From: JBCBSZ01 sp039185015
GTDB lineage: Bacteria; Actinomycetota; Acidimicrobiia; Acidimicrobiales; Poriferisodalaceae
Direction: 5' to 3'
Assembly: GCA_039185015.1 (NCBI GenBank)
Contig: JBCDAU010000059.1
Coordinates: 1-24,713 of the forward strand
DNA length: 24,713 nt
Shown here: piece after piece, positions 7,172-13,725 of the stretch
How the letters are laid out: each line of letters begins with the position of its first letter
Numbering within the stretch: the first letter of the stretch is position 1
Program-made: the position numbers and the translations under genes
The notes under the pieces: generated by a model
The model's database searches: none
What the model was told of the DNA's origin: nothing
Seen by the model: the letters and a program-made list of their open reading frames with translations, nothing else

Positions 7172-8575
7172 ATGCGAGGGATCATCGCCTACGGCACCTA
7201 TGTGCCCTACTACCGACTGCAGCGGTCGGCGATCGGCGCTGCGCTCGGACAGCCGGCGGGGCGAGGGGTTCGGGCGGTCGCGTCCTACGACGAGGACGCG
7301 ACGACGCTGGCCGTCGAGGCGGGTCGTCGCCTGCTCCGCAGCACCGAGGTGGAGCCGACCTCGCTCGTCTTCTCGACCGCACATCCGCCGTATGCCGACA
7401 AGACCAACGCCACCGCGATCCACGCTGCGCTGCGGCTGGACAGCAGCGTCCCCGCCTTCGACTTCGTCGGCTCGGCCCGGTCGGGTGTCGGCTCGCTGCT
7501 CGGCGCCTGCCTGTCCGGTGGCCCCACGATGATCGTCGCCTCCGACGTGCGGACCGGTCTGCCCGGCTCGGCGGACGAGCGCGACGGCGGCGACGCCGCC
7601 GCTGCGCTCCTCATCGGCGATGAGCAGGACGGCCCCGTCGTCGCCGAGTTCCTCGGGACGGGATCGGCGACCGGCGAGTTCCTCGACCGCTGGCGTGCGC
7701 CCGGGGCCGTCAACGCCAAGGTCTGGGAGGAGCGGTTCGGCGAGCACGCCTACCTCCCCCTCGTCGAGCAGGCGATGAAGTCCGCGTTCGAGTCGAGCGG
7801 CGTCGACCCGGCGACGGTCGATCGGGTGGTCCTCACCGGCCTCGCCGCCCGTGCCGTGCGCGGGAGTGGTCGCATCGTCGGCCAGCTGGGCGACGTGGTC
7901 GACGACCTGTCGATGGTCGTCGGCAACACCGGCAGCGCCCACCCCGGTCTGCTCCTCGCCTCGGCCCTCGACACGGCCGAGGCCGGCCAGACGATCGCCG
8001 TCGTCGTGCTCGCCGACGGGTGCGACGTGCTGCTGTTCCGCACGACCGATGCCATCGCCGCCTACCAACCCGACCAGACCGTCGGCGCGCAGATCGAGGC
8101 CGGCAACGACTCGCTCGACTACCAGCTGTTCCTCACCTGGCGGGGCCTGCTCGATCGGGAGCCGCCTCGGCGCCCCGATCCCGACCGTCCGGCCGCGCCC
8201 CCGGCCGCCCGGATGGAGGACTGGAAGTTCGCCTTCGTCGGCTCCAAGGACCGCTCCTCCGGAGCCGTGCACCTCCCGCCTCGTCGGGTCTCCTACGAGG
8301 GTGGTGCGGTCGACGAGATGGAGCCGATCCCGATGGCCGACGTGCCTGCCACGATCGTCACCTTCACCGTCGACCGGCTCGCGTTCTCGCTGTCGCCACC
8401 GGTGATCGCGGCCGTGATCGACTTCGACGGCGGTGGCCGCTTCCAGTGCGAGGTGACCGACGTCGACCCGGAGTCGGTCAAGATCGGCGACCGGGTCCAG
8501 ATGACCTTCCGCCGGTTGTTCACCGCCGACGGCGTCCACAACTACTTCTGGAAGGCCCGCCCGTTGTCGGCGTGA
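7172..8575 (+). CDS. HMG-CoA synthase-like thiolase-fold protein fused to a DUF35/OB-fold domain
   Basis: A 467-residue two-domain protein. Residues 1 to about 300 look like the 3-hydroxy-3-methylglutaryl-CoA synthase/KAS III fold: start MRGIIAYGTYVPYYRL, then AFDFVGSARSGVGSLLGA (96-111), then GNTGSAHPGLLLASALD (251-267), the loop that carries the active-site Asn in this fold. Residues about 350-467 resemble the DUF35 acyl-CoA-associated OB fold (LPPRRVSYEGGAVDEMEP, then a beta barrel ending in YFWKARPL). Oddities: the position where the family has its nucleophilic Cys reads VGSARS (S101), and the expected zinc-ribbon Cys pairs before LPPRRVS are absent (FVGSKDRSSGAVH). The ATG has AGGGGG 6 nt upstream. 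Family members act on, or bind, acyl-CoA. The role here is unknown and catalysis may differ. The 3' end of the gene is included in a tandem repeat. Confidence 0.8.
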   Translation: MRGIIAYGTYVPYYRLQRSAIGAALGQPAGRGVRAVASYDEDATTLAVEAGRRLLRSTEVEPTSLVFSTAHPPYADKTNATAIHAALRLDSSVPAFDFVGSARSGVGSLLGACLSGGPTMIVASDVRTGLPGSADERDGGDAAAALLIGDEQDGPVVAEFLGTGSATGEFLDRWRAPGAVNAKVWEERFGEHAYLPLVEQAMKSAFESSGVDPATVDRVVLTGLAARAVRGSGRIVGQLGDVVDDLSMVVGNTGSAHPGLLLASALDTAEAGQTIAVVVLADGCDVLLFRTTDAIAAYQPDQTVGAQIEAGNDSLDYQLFLTWRGLLDREPPRRPDPDRPAAPPAARMEDWKFAFVGSKDRSSGAVHLPPRRVSYEGGAVDEMEPIPMADVPATIVTFTVDRLAFSLSPPVIAAVIDFDGGGRFQCEVTDVDPESVKIGDRVQMTFRRLFTADGVHNYFWKARPLSA

Positions 8576-8718
8576 GGTCTGAGATGCGCTGGTCGTGGGC
8601 GAGGCCGTCGCTCTTCTGAGAAGGCCCGCCCGTTGTCGGCGTGAGGTCTGAGATGCGTTGGTCGTGGGCGAGGCCGTCGCTCTTCTGAGAAGGCCCGGCC
8701 GCTCTCGGGTTGAGGTCT
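8551..8718 (+). repeat. 69-bp tandem duplication covering the 3' end of the HMGS/OB gene, plus a partial third copy
   Basis: Copy 1 spans 8551-8619 and copy 2 spans 8620-8688. By direct alignment they match at 68 of 69 positions; the one difference is C versus T at the 39th base. A degenerate third copy (8689-8718) matches 25 of the first 30 bases and ends at the stop codon of the convergent MFS gene. The first 25 bases of copy 1 encode the last residues (KARPLSA) and stop of the upstream gene. Each unit ends in CTTCTGA, and the junctions form a short palindrome CTTCT-G-AGAAG. The repeat fills the whole 142-bp space between the two convergent genes. Confidence 0.95.
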
Positions 8719-9902
8719 CACGTCGTCTCCCTGACCGCTTCACTGCCGATCGGCGGTGACGCGCGGCGGGGCGCGTCGAGCCACCACGAGGCGCCGAGCA
8801 GCAGCGCCATGACCCCAGCGGCGGCGATCCACGTGGTCGTGCCGCCGGTCGAGTCGTAGAGCGGTGTCGTCGCGAGCGCAGCCAACGCCGCTGCTGCCGA
8901 CCCCGCGGCCTCCCCGACTCCTTGCGCCGCGCCGGCGTCGTCCTCGGGTGCGGCGTCGGCCAGTGCGGCCTGACTCCCGGGGCTCTCGATGGCTTCGAGC
9001 AACCCGTGCAGCAGGGCCAGGAACGACAGGAGCAGCACCGACGACGTGAAGCCGTACGCCGCCATGAACGGCACGGTCGCCACCGCCGAGACCAGCGACG
9101 CCCACCGAGGACCGTTGCGGTCGGCGAACCGACCGCCGAGCGGAGCGATGACGATCATGGGGAGGGCGAAGACGGACAACGACAACGCGATCTGGAGCGT
9201 CGAGGCGCCGGCGTCGGAGAGGTAGACCGCCCACAGCGGCTCGAAGACCCCGATGGAGAAACGGAACGACACGACGACCAGGACGGCCGCGATCACGGGG
9301 CGGGAGCGGACGAGCGACCGCACGACCGGTCGCGAGCGGACCTCGGCGCTGATCGCCTGCGCGGGGACCGGGACCCGAGCCACGATCGGGGCGACGGCGA
9401 GCACCGGCACGGCCAGGACGAGGAAGGGCAGTCGGACGTCGCCGACCGATGCCAGGAGCCCGGCGATCGGTGGCCCGATGACGAAGCCGAAGAGGTAGAC
9501 GCCGTAGAGCGTGCCCAGGCGCTCCGCTCGCTGACGACCGCCCGAGACGATCACCGCCCGGCGCGCTGCCGGCAGGAAGATCCCGCTGCCGAAGCCGAGG
9601 AGGCAGCGAGCGCCGACGAACTGCCAGAGCTCCGTGCCGACGGCCATCCAGCCCAGCCCGACGGCGGCCAGGATCACACCGCCGACGAGCATGCGCGTGC
9701 CGTGGCCTCGGTCCGCGTAGCGAGCGAGGCCGAGCTGCACGATCAGTGCCGCGATGAAGGCCGACGCGGAGATCATGCCGAGTGACCAGGTCGGCAGGTC
9801 GTAGCGATCGCGGAGCTCGGCGAGGAGCGCGAACACCGCGCTGACGCCGATCGATGTCATGGCCGCGCCGACGTAGAGCGACCACTGCTCGGAGCGCGTC
9901 AT
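8718..9902 (-). CDS. Major facilitator superfamily (MFS) transporter
   Basis: A 394-residue integral membrane protein with 12 predicted helices in two homologous halves. The MFS motif A is visible in the loop after helix 2 (GLARYADRGHGTRM, about residues 58-71), with an echo in the second half (GGRFADRNGPRW). Helix 5 has a proline/glycine-rich stretch, FGFVIGPPIAG, as in drug/H+ antiporters of the DHA1 type. The substrate is unknown; drug or metabolite efflux is the default guess. I chose ATG 9902 (MTRSEQWSLYVGA) because helix 1 follows directly. A GTG at 9965 would add 21 basic, non-hydrophobic residues. It lies downstream of the CDF gene on the same strand and is probably co-transcribed with it. 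Confidence 0.85.
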   Translation of the reverse strand: MTRSEQWSLYVGAAMTSIGVSAVFALLAELRDRYDLPTWSLGMISASAFIAALIVQLGLARYADRGHGTRMLVGGVILAAVGLGWMAVGTELWQFVGARCLLGFGSGIFLPAARRAVIVSGGRQRAERLGTLYGVYLFGFVIGPPIAGLLASVGDVRLPFLVLAVPVLAVAPIVARVPVPAQAISAEVRSRPVVRSLVRSRPVIAAVLVVVSFRFSIGVFEPLWAVYLSDAGASTLQIALSLSVFALPMIVIAPLGGRFADRNGPRWASLVSAVATVPFMAAYGFTSSVLLLSFLALLHGLLEAIESPGSQAALADAAPEDDAGAAQGVGEAAGSAAAALAALATTPLYDSTGGTTTWIAAAGVMALLLGASWWLDAPRRASPPIGSEAVRETT

Positions 9903-10002
9903 GAGCGCCAGCGTGCCGGGCGAGGTCCGTCCCCGCCAAGACCGCCGATGCTCGCCGGTCGACACGGAGTCGGGAAGAACTCGCTTCGTCGCCGGGTCGT
10001 CC

Positions 10003-10917
10003 TCACCTGGTGGTCTCGGTGAGGACGACGTCGAGGCGCACCGGGACGAGCTCGGGATCGAGCTCGTCCAGGAGCCTCCGAGCGAGGTCGTCGCTGAAGC
10101 CGGAGTCGACGGTGGGGGTCGTGGGGACGAGGAACACCGAGAGCCACAGGTGGCGTCCCATCGTGAACGCTTCCGTCGTCCACCGTTCGACGTGCTCGTC
10201 CGGCATCCGATCGGCGATGGCCTCGTCGATCCGACGTCGGGTCTCCTGGTCGGGACCGAACAGGAGCAGGTCGCGCATCCCGGACCGGATCGCCGAGACC
10301 GGCACGGGGAGCGAGACGACGCAGACCGTGATGACCACGATCTGGTCGATGTACGGCACAGCGGGTTCGAGCAGACCGTCCTGGAGGAGGACGACGAGGA
10401 CGAACGACACGGCGATGGCGCCGCTGACGAGGGTGTTGATCATCCAGTTCTGCTCCTCGACCTGGAGCAGCGGGGTGGATGCCCGTCGGCGTTCGCGTCG
10501 GATCAACAGCCAGACGGTGAGGTTGCCGGTCACCGCGAGAGCGACGTAGATCACGACGGCGCCGAGGTCGAGCTCGGTGCCGCCCGAGAGCAGGATGGCG
10601 AGGTTGCTCGCCATGACGACCAGGGTGAGCGCCAGCAGGACCAGCCCCTTGGTGAGGACGTACAGCGGCTCGAGCGCGACGTAACCGACCGGCCGGTTCG
10701 GTGTACCCGGGTGGTCGAGCAAGGTCGTGATCCGGATCGCGACGAGGACCATCAGCGCGCTGATCAGGTTGTACGCCCCGTCGAGGAGCACCGCCTGGGA
10801 TCCGGACCACAGGGCGAACGACAGACCGATCACGGCGAAGGTCGACGCACCGACCAAGGAGATCCGGATGGCGCGGCTGTCGTCGGCTCCTGCCGCTGCT
10901 CGTCGCTCGGCGGTCAC
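10003..10917 (-). CDS. Cation diffusion facilitator (CDF)-like transporter with atypical metal site
   Basis: A 304-residue protein with about six helices followed by a cytoplasmic domain of about 85 residues (from PDQETRRRIDEAI), the CDF arrangement. Helix 2 contains LLDGAYNLISALM, where family members usually have two metal-binding acidic or His residues spaced by four; here they read D46 and N50. Helix 5 has QNWMINTLVSG, where a His or Asp pair is expected; here the pair is N157 and N161. The normal four-residue site is therefore largely replaced by Asn. The protein may transport a different ion, or act differently from Zn/Mn/Fe exporters such as YiiP. The start is a GTG at 10915-10917. It diverges from tetR and has a TTGACA element shared with the MDR gene upstream. 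Confidence 0.72.
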   Translation of the reverse strand: MTAERRAAAGADDSRAIRISLVGASTFAVIGLSFALWSGSQAVLLDGAYNLISALMVLVAIRITTLLDHPGTPNRPVGYVALEPLYVLTKGLVLLALTLVVMASNLAILLSGGTELDLGAVVIYVALAVTGNLTVWLLIRRERRRASTPLLQVEEQNWMINTLVSGAIAVSFVLVVLLQDGLLEPAVPYIDQIVVITVCVVSLPVPVSAIRSGMRDLLLFGPDQETRRRIDEAIADRMPDEHVERWTTEAFTMGRHLWLSVFLVPTTPTVDSGFSDDLARRLLDELDPELVPVRLDVVLTETTR

Positions 10918-11090
10918 GTCGACCCACCGCAGGCCGTCGCCTCCCGGTGGAGCCCCGTGCTCGGGTCGCCGTGGTCGCGCACGTCCAGGAGCGAACCAGT
11001 CCGCGAAGAAGTTGTCAATGCCAACATCCGACGGATGGACTCCTCGGTGTTGCCGTTGCCAACGTCGATCCGAGGTGGTTTGGTGGCCGC
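10918..11090. promoter_or_regulatory. Divergent CDF/tetR control region with GTTG-N7-CAAC operators
   Basis: This 173-bp region holds two 15-bp sites of the same form, GTTGTCAATGCCAAC (11011-11025) and GTTGCCGTTGCCAAC (11049-11063), spaced 38 bp centre to centre. On the minus strand the first contains a perfect TTGACA -35 box (11018 to 11013) directed at the CDF gene. The same 12-mer, GGCATTGACAAC, occurs again before the MDR gene. The arrangement suggests TetR operators overlapping promoters. The sequence repeats are seen directly; the regulatory role is inferred. Confidence 0.5.
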
Positions 11091-11636
11091 GTGCCCTACC
11101 ACCACGGCAACCTTCGCGCCGAGCTCCTCGCGCGGGCCGCTCAGGTCGTCGCCGACCAGGGCGTCGAGGGCCTGTCGCTCCGCTCGCTCGCCCGGGACCT
11201 GGGTGTGAGTCACGGCGCGCCGGCGAAGCACTTCCGCGATCGTGCCGACCTGTTGGCAGCGCTCGCCGCCGAGGGGGTGGCGGTTGCGGAGCAGCGGATG
11301 GCCGCCGCTGCGGTGGAGGCAGGCTCCGACCCGCAGGCGCGGCTCGCGGCGATGGGCCGGGCGTACGTGCGCTTCGCCGTCGACGAGCCGTCGCTGTACG
11401 GGACCGTCAACCACCCGGAGGTCTGCCGTGTCACCCCGGAGTCGGTGACCCGTCTGTTGGCGGGCTGGATCGATGCCATCGGCGGCAGCGCTCCGTCCGA
11501 GGGGCGGTACGAGACCGCGACGTTCGTCGCTCGCATGGTCGGGGCCGCCGAGGTGGCCGCGGATCCGGGTTGGCGCGAACTGCTCGGCATCGAGGACGTC
11601 ACCGACGAGCTGATCGACGCCCTGCTCGCTGCCTGA
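11091..11636 (+). CDS. TetR-family transcriptional regulator (WHG-type)
   Basis: A 181-residue DNA-binding repressor. The N-terminus YHHGNLRAELLARA begins helix 1, and the helix-turn-helix lies at about residues 28-50 (LSLRSLARDLGVSHGAPAKHF), ending in the typical 'FxxRxxLLAAL' helix 4. The C-terminal ligand-binding part is about 120 residues long, with YGTVNHPEV in the middle; the YHHGNLR start is typical of TetR proteins with a WHG C-terminal domain. I chose GTG 11091 because the conserved region starts immediately after it. Longer in-frame extensions begin upstream within the operator region. It is divergent from the CDF/MFS genes and followed by the MDR oxidoreductase, so these are the likely targets. 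The ligand is unknown. Confidence 0.88.
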   Translation: MPYHHGNLRAELLARAAQVVADQGVEGLSLRSLARDLGVSHGAPAKHFRDRADLLAALAAEGVAVAEQRMAAAAVEAGSDPQARLAAMGRAYVRFAVDEPSLYGTVNHPEVCRVTPESVTRLLAGWIDAIGGSAPSEGRYETATFVARMVGAAEVAADPGWRELLGIEDVTDELIDALLAA

Positions 11637-11637
11637 A

Positions 11638-11692
11638 GTAGTCGACGCCTACAAAATAGGCATTGACAACATCGGGGTGCTGGTGCTTGCAT
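11638..11692 (+). promoter_or_regulatory. Promoter/operator of the MDR oxidoreductase gene
   Basis: Three elements are packed right after the tetR stop. The first is GTAGTCGACGCCTAC (11638-11652), a GTAG-N7-CTAC inverted repeat. The second is GCCTA-CAAAA-TAGGC (11647-11661), a 5-bp stem with a 5-nt loop. The third is GGCATTGACAAC (11659-11670), the reverse complement of the site upstream of tetR. The last contains a perfect TTGACA -35 box (11663-11668); TTGCAT (11687-11692) is a possible -10 after 18 bp. The GCCTA...TAGGC element could alternatively act in tetR transcript termination. Confidence 0.5.
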
Positions 11693-11761
11693 CGCCGTGT
11701 GGCCGGCTTCCTCGGCGGCCAGATCGTCAGGGGAAGAGCCTCGTTGAGCACGCCGTCGTCG

Positions 11762-12706
11762 ATGAGTGGTCTCGCGTGGACGGGCGGCGAGCCGCCGGTG
11801 ACGTTGCGCCACGACCTCGTGGTGCCGGAGCCGAAGCGTGGACAGAGCCTGGTCCGGGTGACGGACACCACGGTCAACGGTCACGAGTTCGATCTCGCGA
11901 CCAACCCGCTGCTGCGTGTGGCGTCGTACGTCAGTGGTGTGCGCGGCCCCGTCCGCACGGGCCTCGAGTTCGCGGGCATCGTCGAGCGGAGCGGGCCCGA
12001 TTTCGGCACGGGCGACCGCGTCATGGGGTACGTGAACATGGTGTCCGGTTGGCGACCGCACGCGGAATACGTCGCAATCGACGACGATCACCTCGGGCCT
12101 GTCCCGGCGTCAGCGACCCTCGCCGAGTCGTCCACCATCCCGATGGGTGGACTGACGGCGCTCGACGCCGTCCGGAAGTCGACCGGCGAACGCCCCGACA
12201 GCGAGGTGCTCGTGCTCGGCGCCACCGGCGGCGTCGGTCTCATGGCCATCCAGATCGCTCGGCTCCACGGCGCGACGCCGGTCGCCGTCGCAGCGATCGA
12301 ACACCACGAGCGGCTCCGCTCACTCGGGGCCGCGGAGGTCGTCGATCGCAGCGTGACCCAACTGGAGTCGTGGACCCGGACGTTCGATGCGGTGCTGGAC
12401 TTCTCGAGTACGAAGGGCCTGGCCGACGTCCGGCATCTGCTCCGAGACGGAGGCGTGTTCGTCCCCGCTGACCCGATCGGCCGCATCGCCGACGTCCTCC
12501 GGTCTCGGCGAACTCGGGCGGTCCTGGTCTCCAAGGGCGACACCCAGGGTCTCCGCCAGCTCGCCGCATGGGTGGAGGGCGGCCAGCTGCAGACCGTCGT
12601 CGACTCGGAATTCCCGCTGGCGGACTGGCGCGGGGCCGTCGAGCGGGCACAGACACGAGGTCGGATCGGGCGCACCGTGCTGTCGTTCGACGGGCCCGAC
12701 GAGTAG
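11762..12706 (+). CDS. Zinc-independent MDR (quinone oxidoreductase-like) NAD(P)-dependent oxidoreductase
   Basis: A 314-residue medium-chain dehydrogenase/reductase. The N-terminal GroES-like half has RTGLEFAGIVERSGPDFGTGDRV, and the nucleotide-binding half has VLVLGATGGVGLMAIQIARLHGA, the Rossmann glycine motif. It lacks the catalytic-zinc GHE signature and the structural-zinc cysteine lobe of alcohol dehydrogenases, so it fits the quinone reductase/enoyl reductase branch. Substrates are typically quinones or alpha,beta-unsaturated carbonyls; which one cannot be read here. ATG 11762 (MSGLAWTGGEPPV) is chosen because strand 1 of the fold starts there. A TTG start at 11663 would lie inside the -35 box and is rejected. 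It is probably controlled by the adjacent TetR. Confidence 0.85.
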   Translation: MSGLAWTGGEPPVTLRHDLVVPEPKRGQSLVRVTDTTVNGHEFDLATNPLLRVASYVSGVRGPVRTGLEFAGIVERSGPDFGTGDRVMGYVNMVSGWRPHAEYVAIDDDHLGPVPASATLAESSTIPMGGLTALDAVRKSTGERPDSEVLVLGATGGVGLMAIQIARLHGATPVAVAAIEHHERLRSLGAAEVVDRSVTQLESWTRTFDAVLDFSSTKGLADVRHLLRDGGVFVPADPIGRIADVLRSRRTRAVLVSKGDTQGLRQLAAWVEGGQLQTVVDSEFPLADWRGAVERAQTRGRIGRTVLSFDGPDE

Positions 12707-12714
12707 TCGGGTCG

Positions 12715-13155
12715 TCATCGACGGTCGATCGCGTGGTCCGAGGCCGCCCAGCCGGTGACCGACCGGATGCGGAAGACGAGCAGCCGGGCGAAGGGACGGT
12801 CGGCGTAGGGCTCGTACTCCTCGACGAGTCCGGCGGCGAGCGACTCCTCCACCTCCTTCGGGGGATCGGCGACCCACCGGAGGCGGGCACGAACCCACCA
12901 GAGCCGAGACCAGTCCTGCGCATCCCAGTGGTCGAGCAGGAGCGTCGACCTCGGATCGGCCTCGAGGTTGCGCTCCCGCTGGAGCCGTGTCGACGACTTC
13001 GGCTTCACGAGGTCGATCGGGACGGCGAGGTGGTCGTCGATGACCGCGAAGACGACCGGCACCCCATCGGTGCCGTGCTCGGGGTGGACGGTCATCAGGA
13101 TGCCGTGGTCGTGACGCTCGAGGAGGCGGCGGGCCATCGTCTCGTCGATCCGCAT
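12715..13155 (-). CDS. PPOX-class, probably F420-dependent oxidoreductase (Rv0121c-like)
   Basis: A 146-residue split-barrel flavin/F420-binding protein of the pyridoxamine 5'-phosphate oxidase-like superfamily. DGVPVVFAVIDDHLAVPID forms the first barrel strands. KPKSSTRLQRERNLEADPRSTLLLDHWD and DWSRLWWVRARLRW closely match the pattern I know from the actinobacterial F420-dependent PPOX subfamily TIGR03668. These enzymes use reduced F420 to reduce organic substrates, and the physiological substrate is unknown. The ATG at 13153-13155 has a strong Shine-Dalgarno sequence, GGAGGAGG, about 8 nt upstream. The gene is divergent from purE across 39 bp and converges with the MDR gene (8-bp gap). Confidence 0.85.
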   Translation of the reverse strand: MRIDETMARRLLERHDHGILMTVHPEHGTDGVPVVFAVIDDHLAVPIDLVKPKSSTRLQRERNLEADPRSTLLLDHWDAQDWSRLWWVRARLRWVADPPKEVEESLAAGLVEEYEPYADRPFARLLVFRIRSVTGWAASDHAIDRR

Positions 13156-13163
13156 CGTCGTCC

Positions 13164-13191
13164 CTCCTCCTCCGACCGACTCGAGGAGGAG
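13164..13191. promoter_or_regulatory. Perfect 9-bp inverted repeat made of two opposing Shine-Dalgarno sequences
   Basis: CTCCTCCTC (13164-13172) and GAGGAGGAG (13183-13191) are exact reverse complements around a 10-nt loop. On the minus strand the first arm is the ribosome-binding site of the PPOX gene; on the plus strand the second arm is the ribosome-binding site for the ATG of purE at 13195. A transcript in either direction that covers both arms would fold its own ribosome-binding site into a hairpin. The inverted repeat is seen directly; an effect on translation is inferred. Confidence 0.6.
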
Positions 13192-13194
13192 ATC

Positions 13195-13725
13195 ATGCCC
13201 GAGGCAGCGGTCTACGGTCGGGGCGTGACGGAGCAGCAGCCACGGGTCGCCGTCGTCATGGGGAGCCAGTCCGACTGGCCGACCATGCGTCTCGCCGCAC
13301 AGGTCCTCGACGACCTGGAGGTGGCCCACGAGGCTCGCATCGTGTCGGCCCACCGCACCCCTGACCGGCTCTACGAGTTCGGCCGGGAGGCGAGGGACCG
13401 GGGCATCCAGGTCATCATCGCGGGCGCCGGCGGGGCGGCTCACCTCCCCGGGATGCTGGCAGCGATCACGCCGCTGCCGGTCTTCGGCGTGCCGGTGAGG
13501 TCGCGGGCCCTGTCGGGCCAGGACAGCCTGCTGTCGATCGTCCAGATGCCCGCCGGCATCCCCGTCGGGACCCTGGCGATCGGCGAGGCCGGCGCGACCA
13601 ACGCCGGGCTGCTCGCCGCCGCCGTGCTCGCCCTCGGCGACCCGGACCTCGCCGGCCGGTTGGATGCCTGGCGGGCCGCGAGGACGGCGTCGGTCGCCGA
13701 CGTGCCGGTCGACGAGGAGTCGTGA
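13195..13725 (+). CDS. purE: N5-carboxyaminoimidazole ribonucleotide mutase (PurE, class I)
   Basis: A 176-residue enzyme that converts N5-CAIR to CAIR in purine biosynthesis, using the product of PurK. Typical class I motifs are present: MGSQSDWPTM (22-31), SAHRTPD with H53, which corresponds to the catalytic His of E. coli PurE, GAGGAAHLPGMLAAITPLPV (77-96) and GQDSLLSIVQMPAGIPVGT (108-126). ATG 13195 is chosen for its ribosome-binding site (GAGGAGGAG, 3 nt spacing). An alternative GTG at 13225 would remove ten non-conserved residues and lies just after a -10-like box. The stop overlaps the purK start (GTGA), so the two are translationally coupled. Confidence 0.93.
   Translation: MPEAAVYGRGVTEQQPRVAVVMGSQSDWPTMRLAAQVLDDLEVAHEARIVSAHRTPDRLYEFGREARDRGIQVIIAGAGGAAHLPGMLAAITPLPVFGVPVRSRALSGQDSLLSIVQMPAGIPVGTLAIGEAGATNAGLLAAAVLALGDPDLAGRLDAWRAARTASVADVPVDEES
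13213..13218 (+). promoter_or_regulatory. -10-like box TACGGT, possible leaderless promoter giving a shorter PurE
   Basis: TACGGT lies in CTACGGTCG and is followed after 6 nt by an in-frame GTG (13225) that starts VTEQQPRVAVVMG, close to where many PurE proteins begin. The same 9-mer, CTACGGTCG, precedes the haemolysin III start at 19038. If it is a promoter, transcription would begin at or very near the GTG. The role is inferred from spacing and recurrence. Confidence 0.35.

Noticed and set aside
8551..8718. Tandem repeat considered as a CRISPR array
   Set aside because: The unit is one 69-bp block repeated head to tail without variable spacers, it includes coding sequence, and no cas genes are nearby.
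9903..9965. Longer MFS start at GTG 9965
   Set aside because: It would add 21 basic residues before helix 1 and has no Shine-Dalgarno sequence. It remains possible but is less likely than ATG 9902.
11663..11761. N-terminal extension of the MDR oxidoreductase from a TTG at 11663
   Set aside because: The codon lies inside the TTGACA promoter box, and the added residues (SGCWCLHRRVAGFLGG) have no place in the MDR fold. The ATG at 11762 fits the fold start.
12715..13443. Upstream extension of the PPOX gene into purE
   Set aside because: The frame is open but the ATG at 13155 has a strong ribosome-binding site and the conserved fold begins there.
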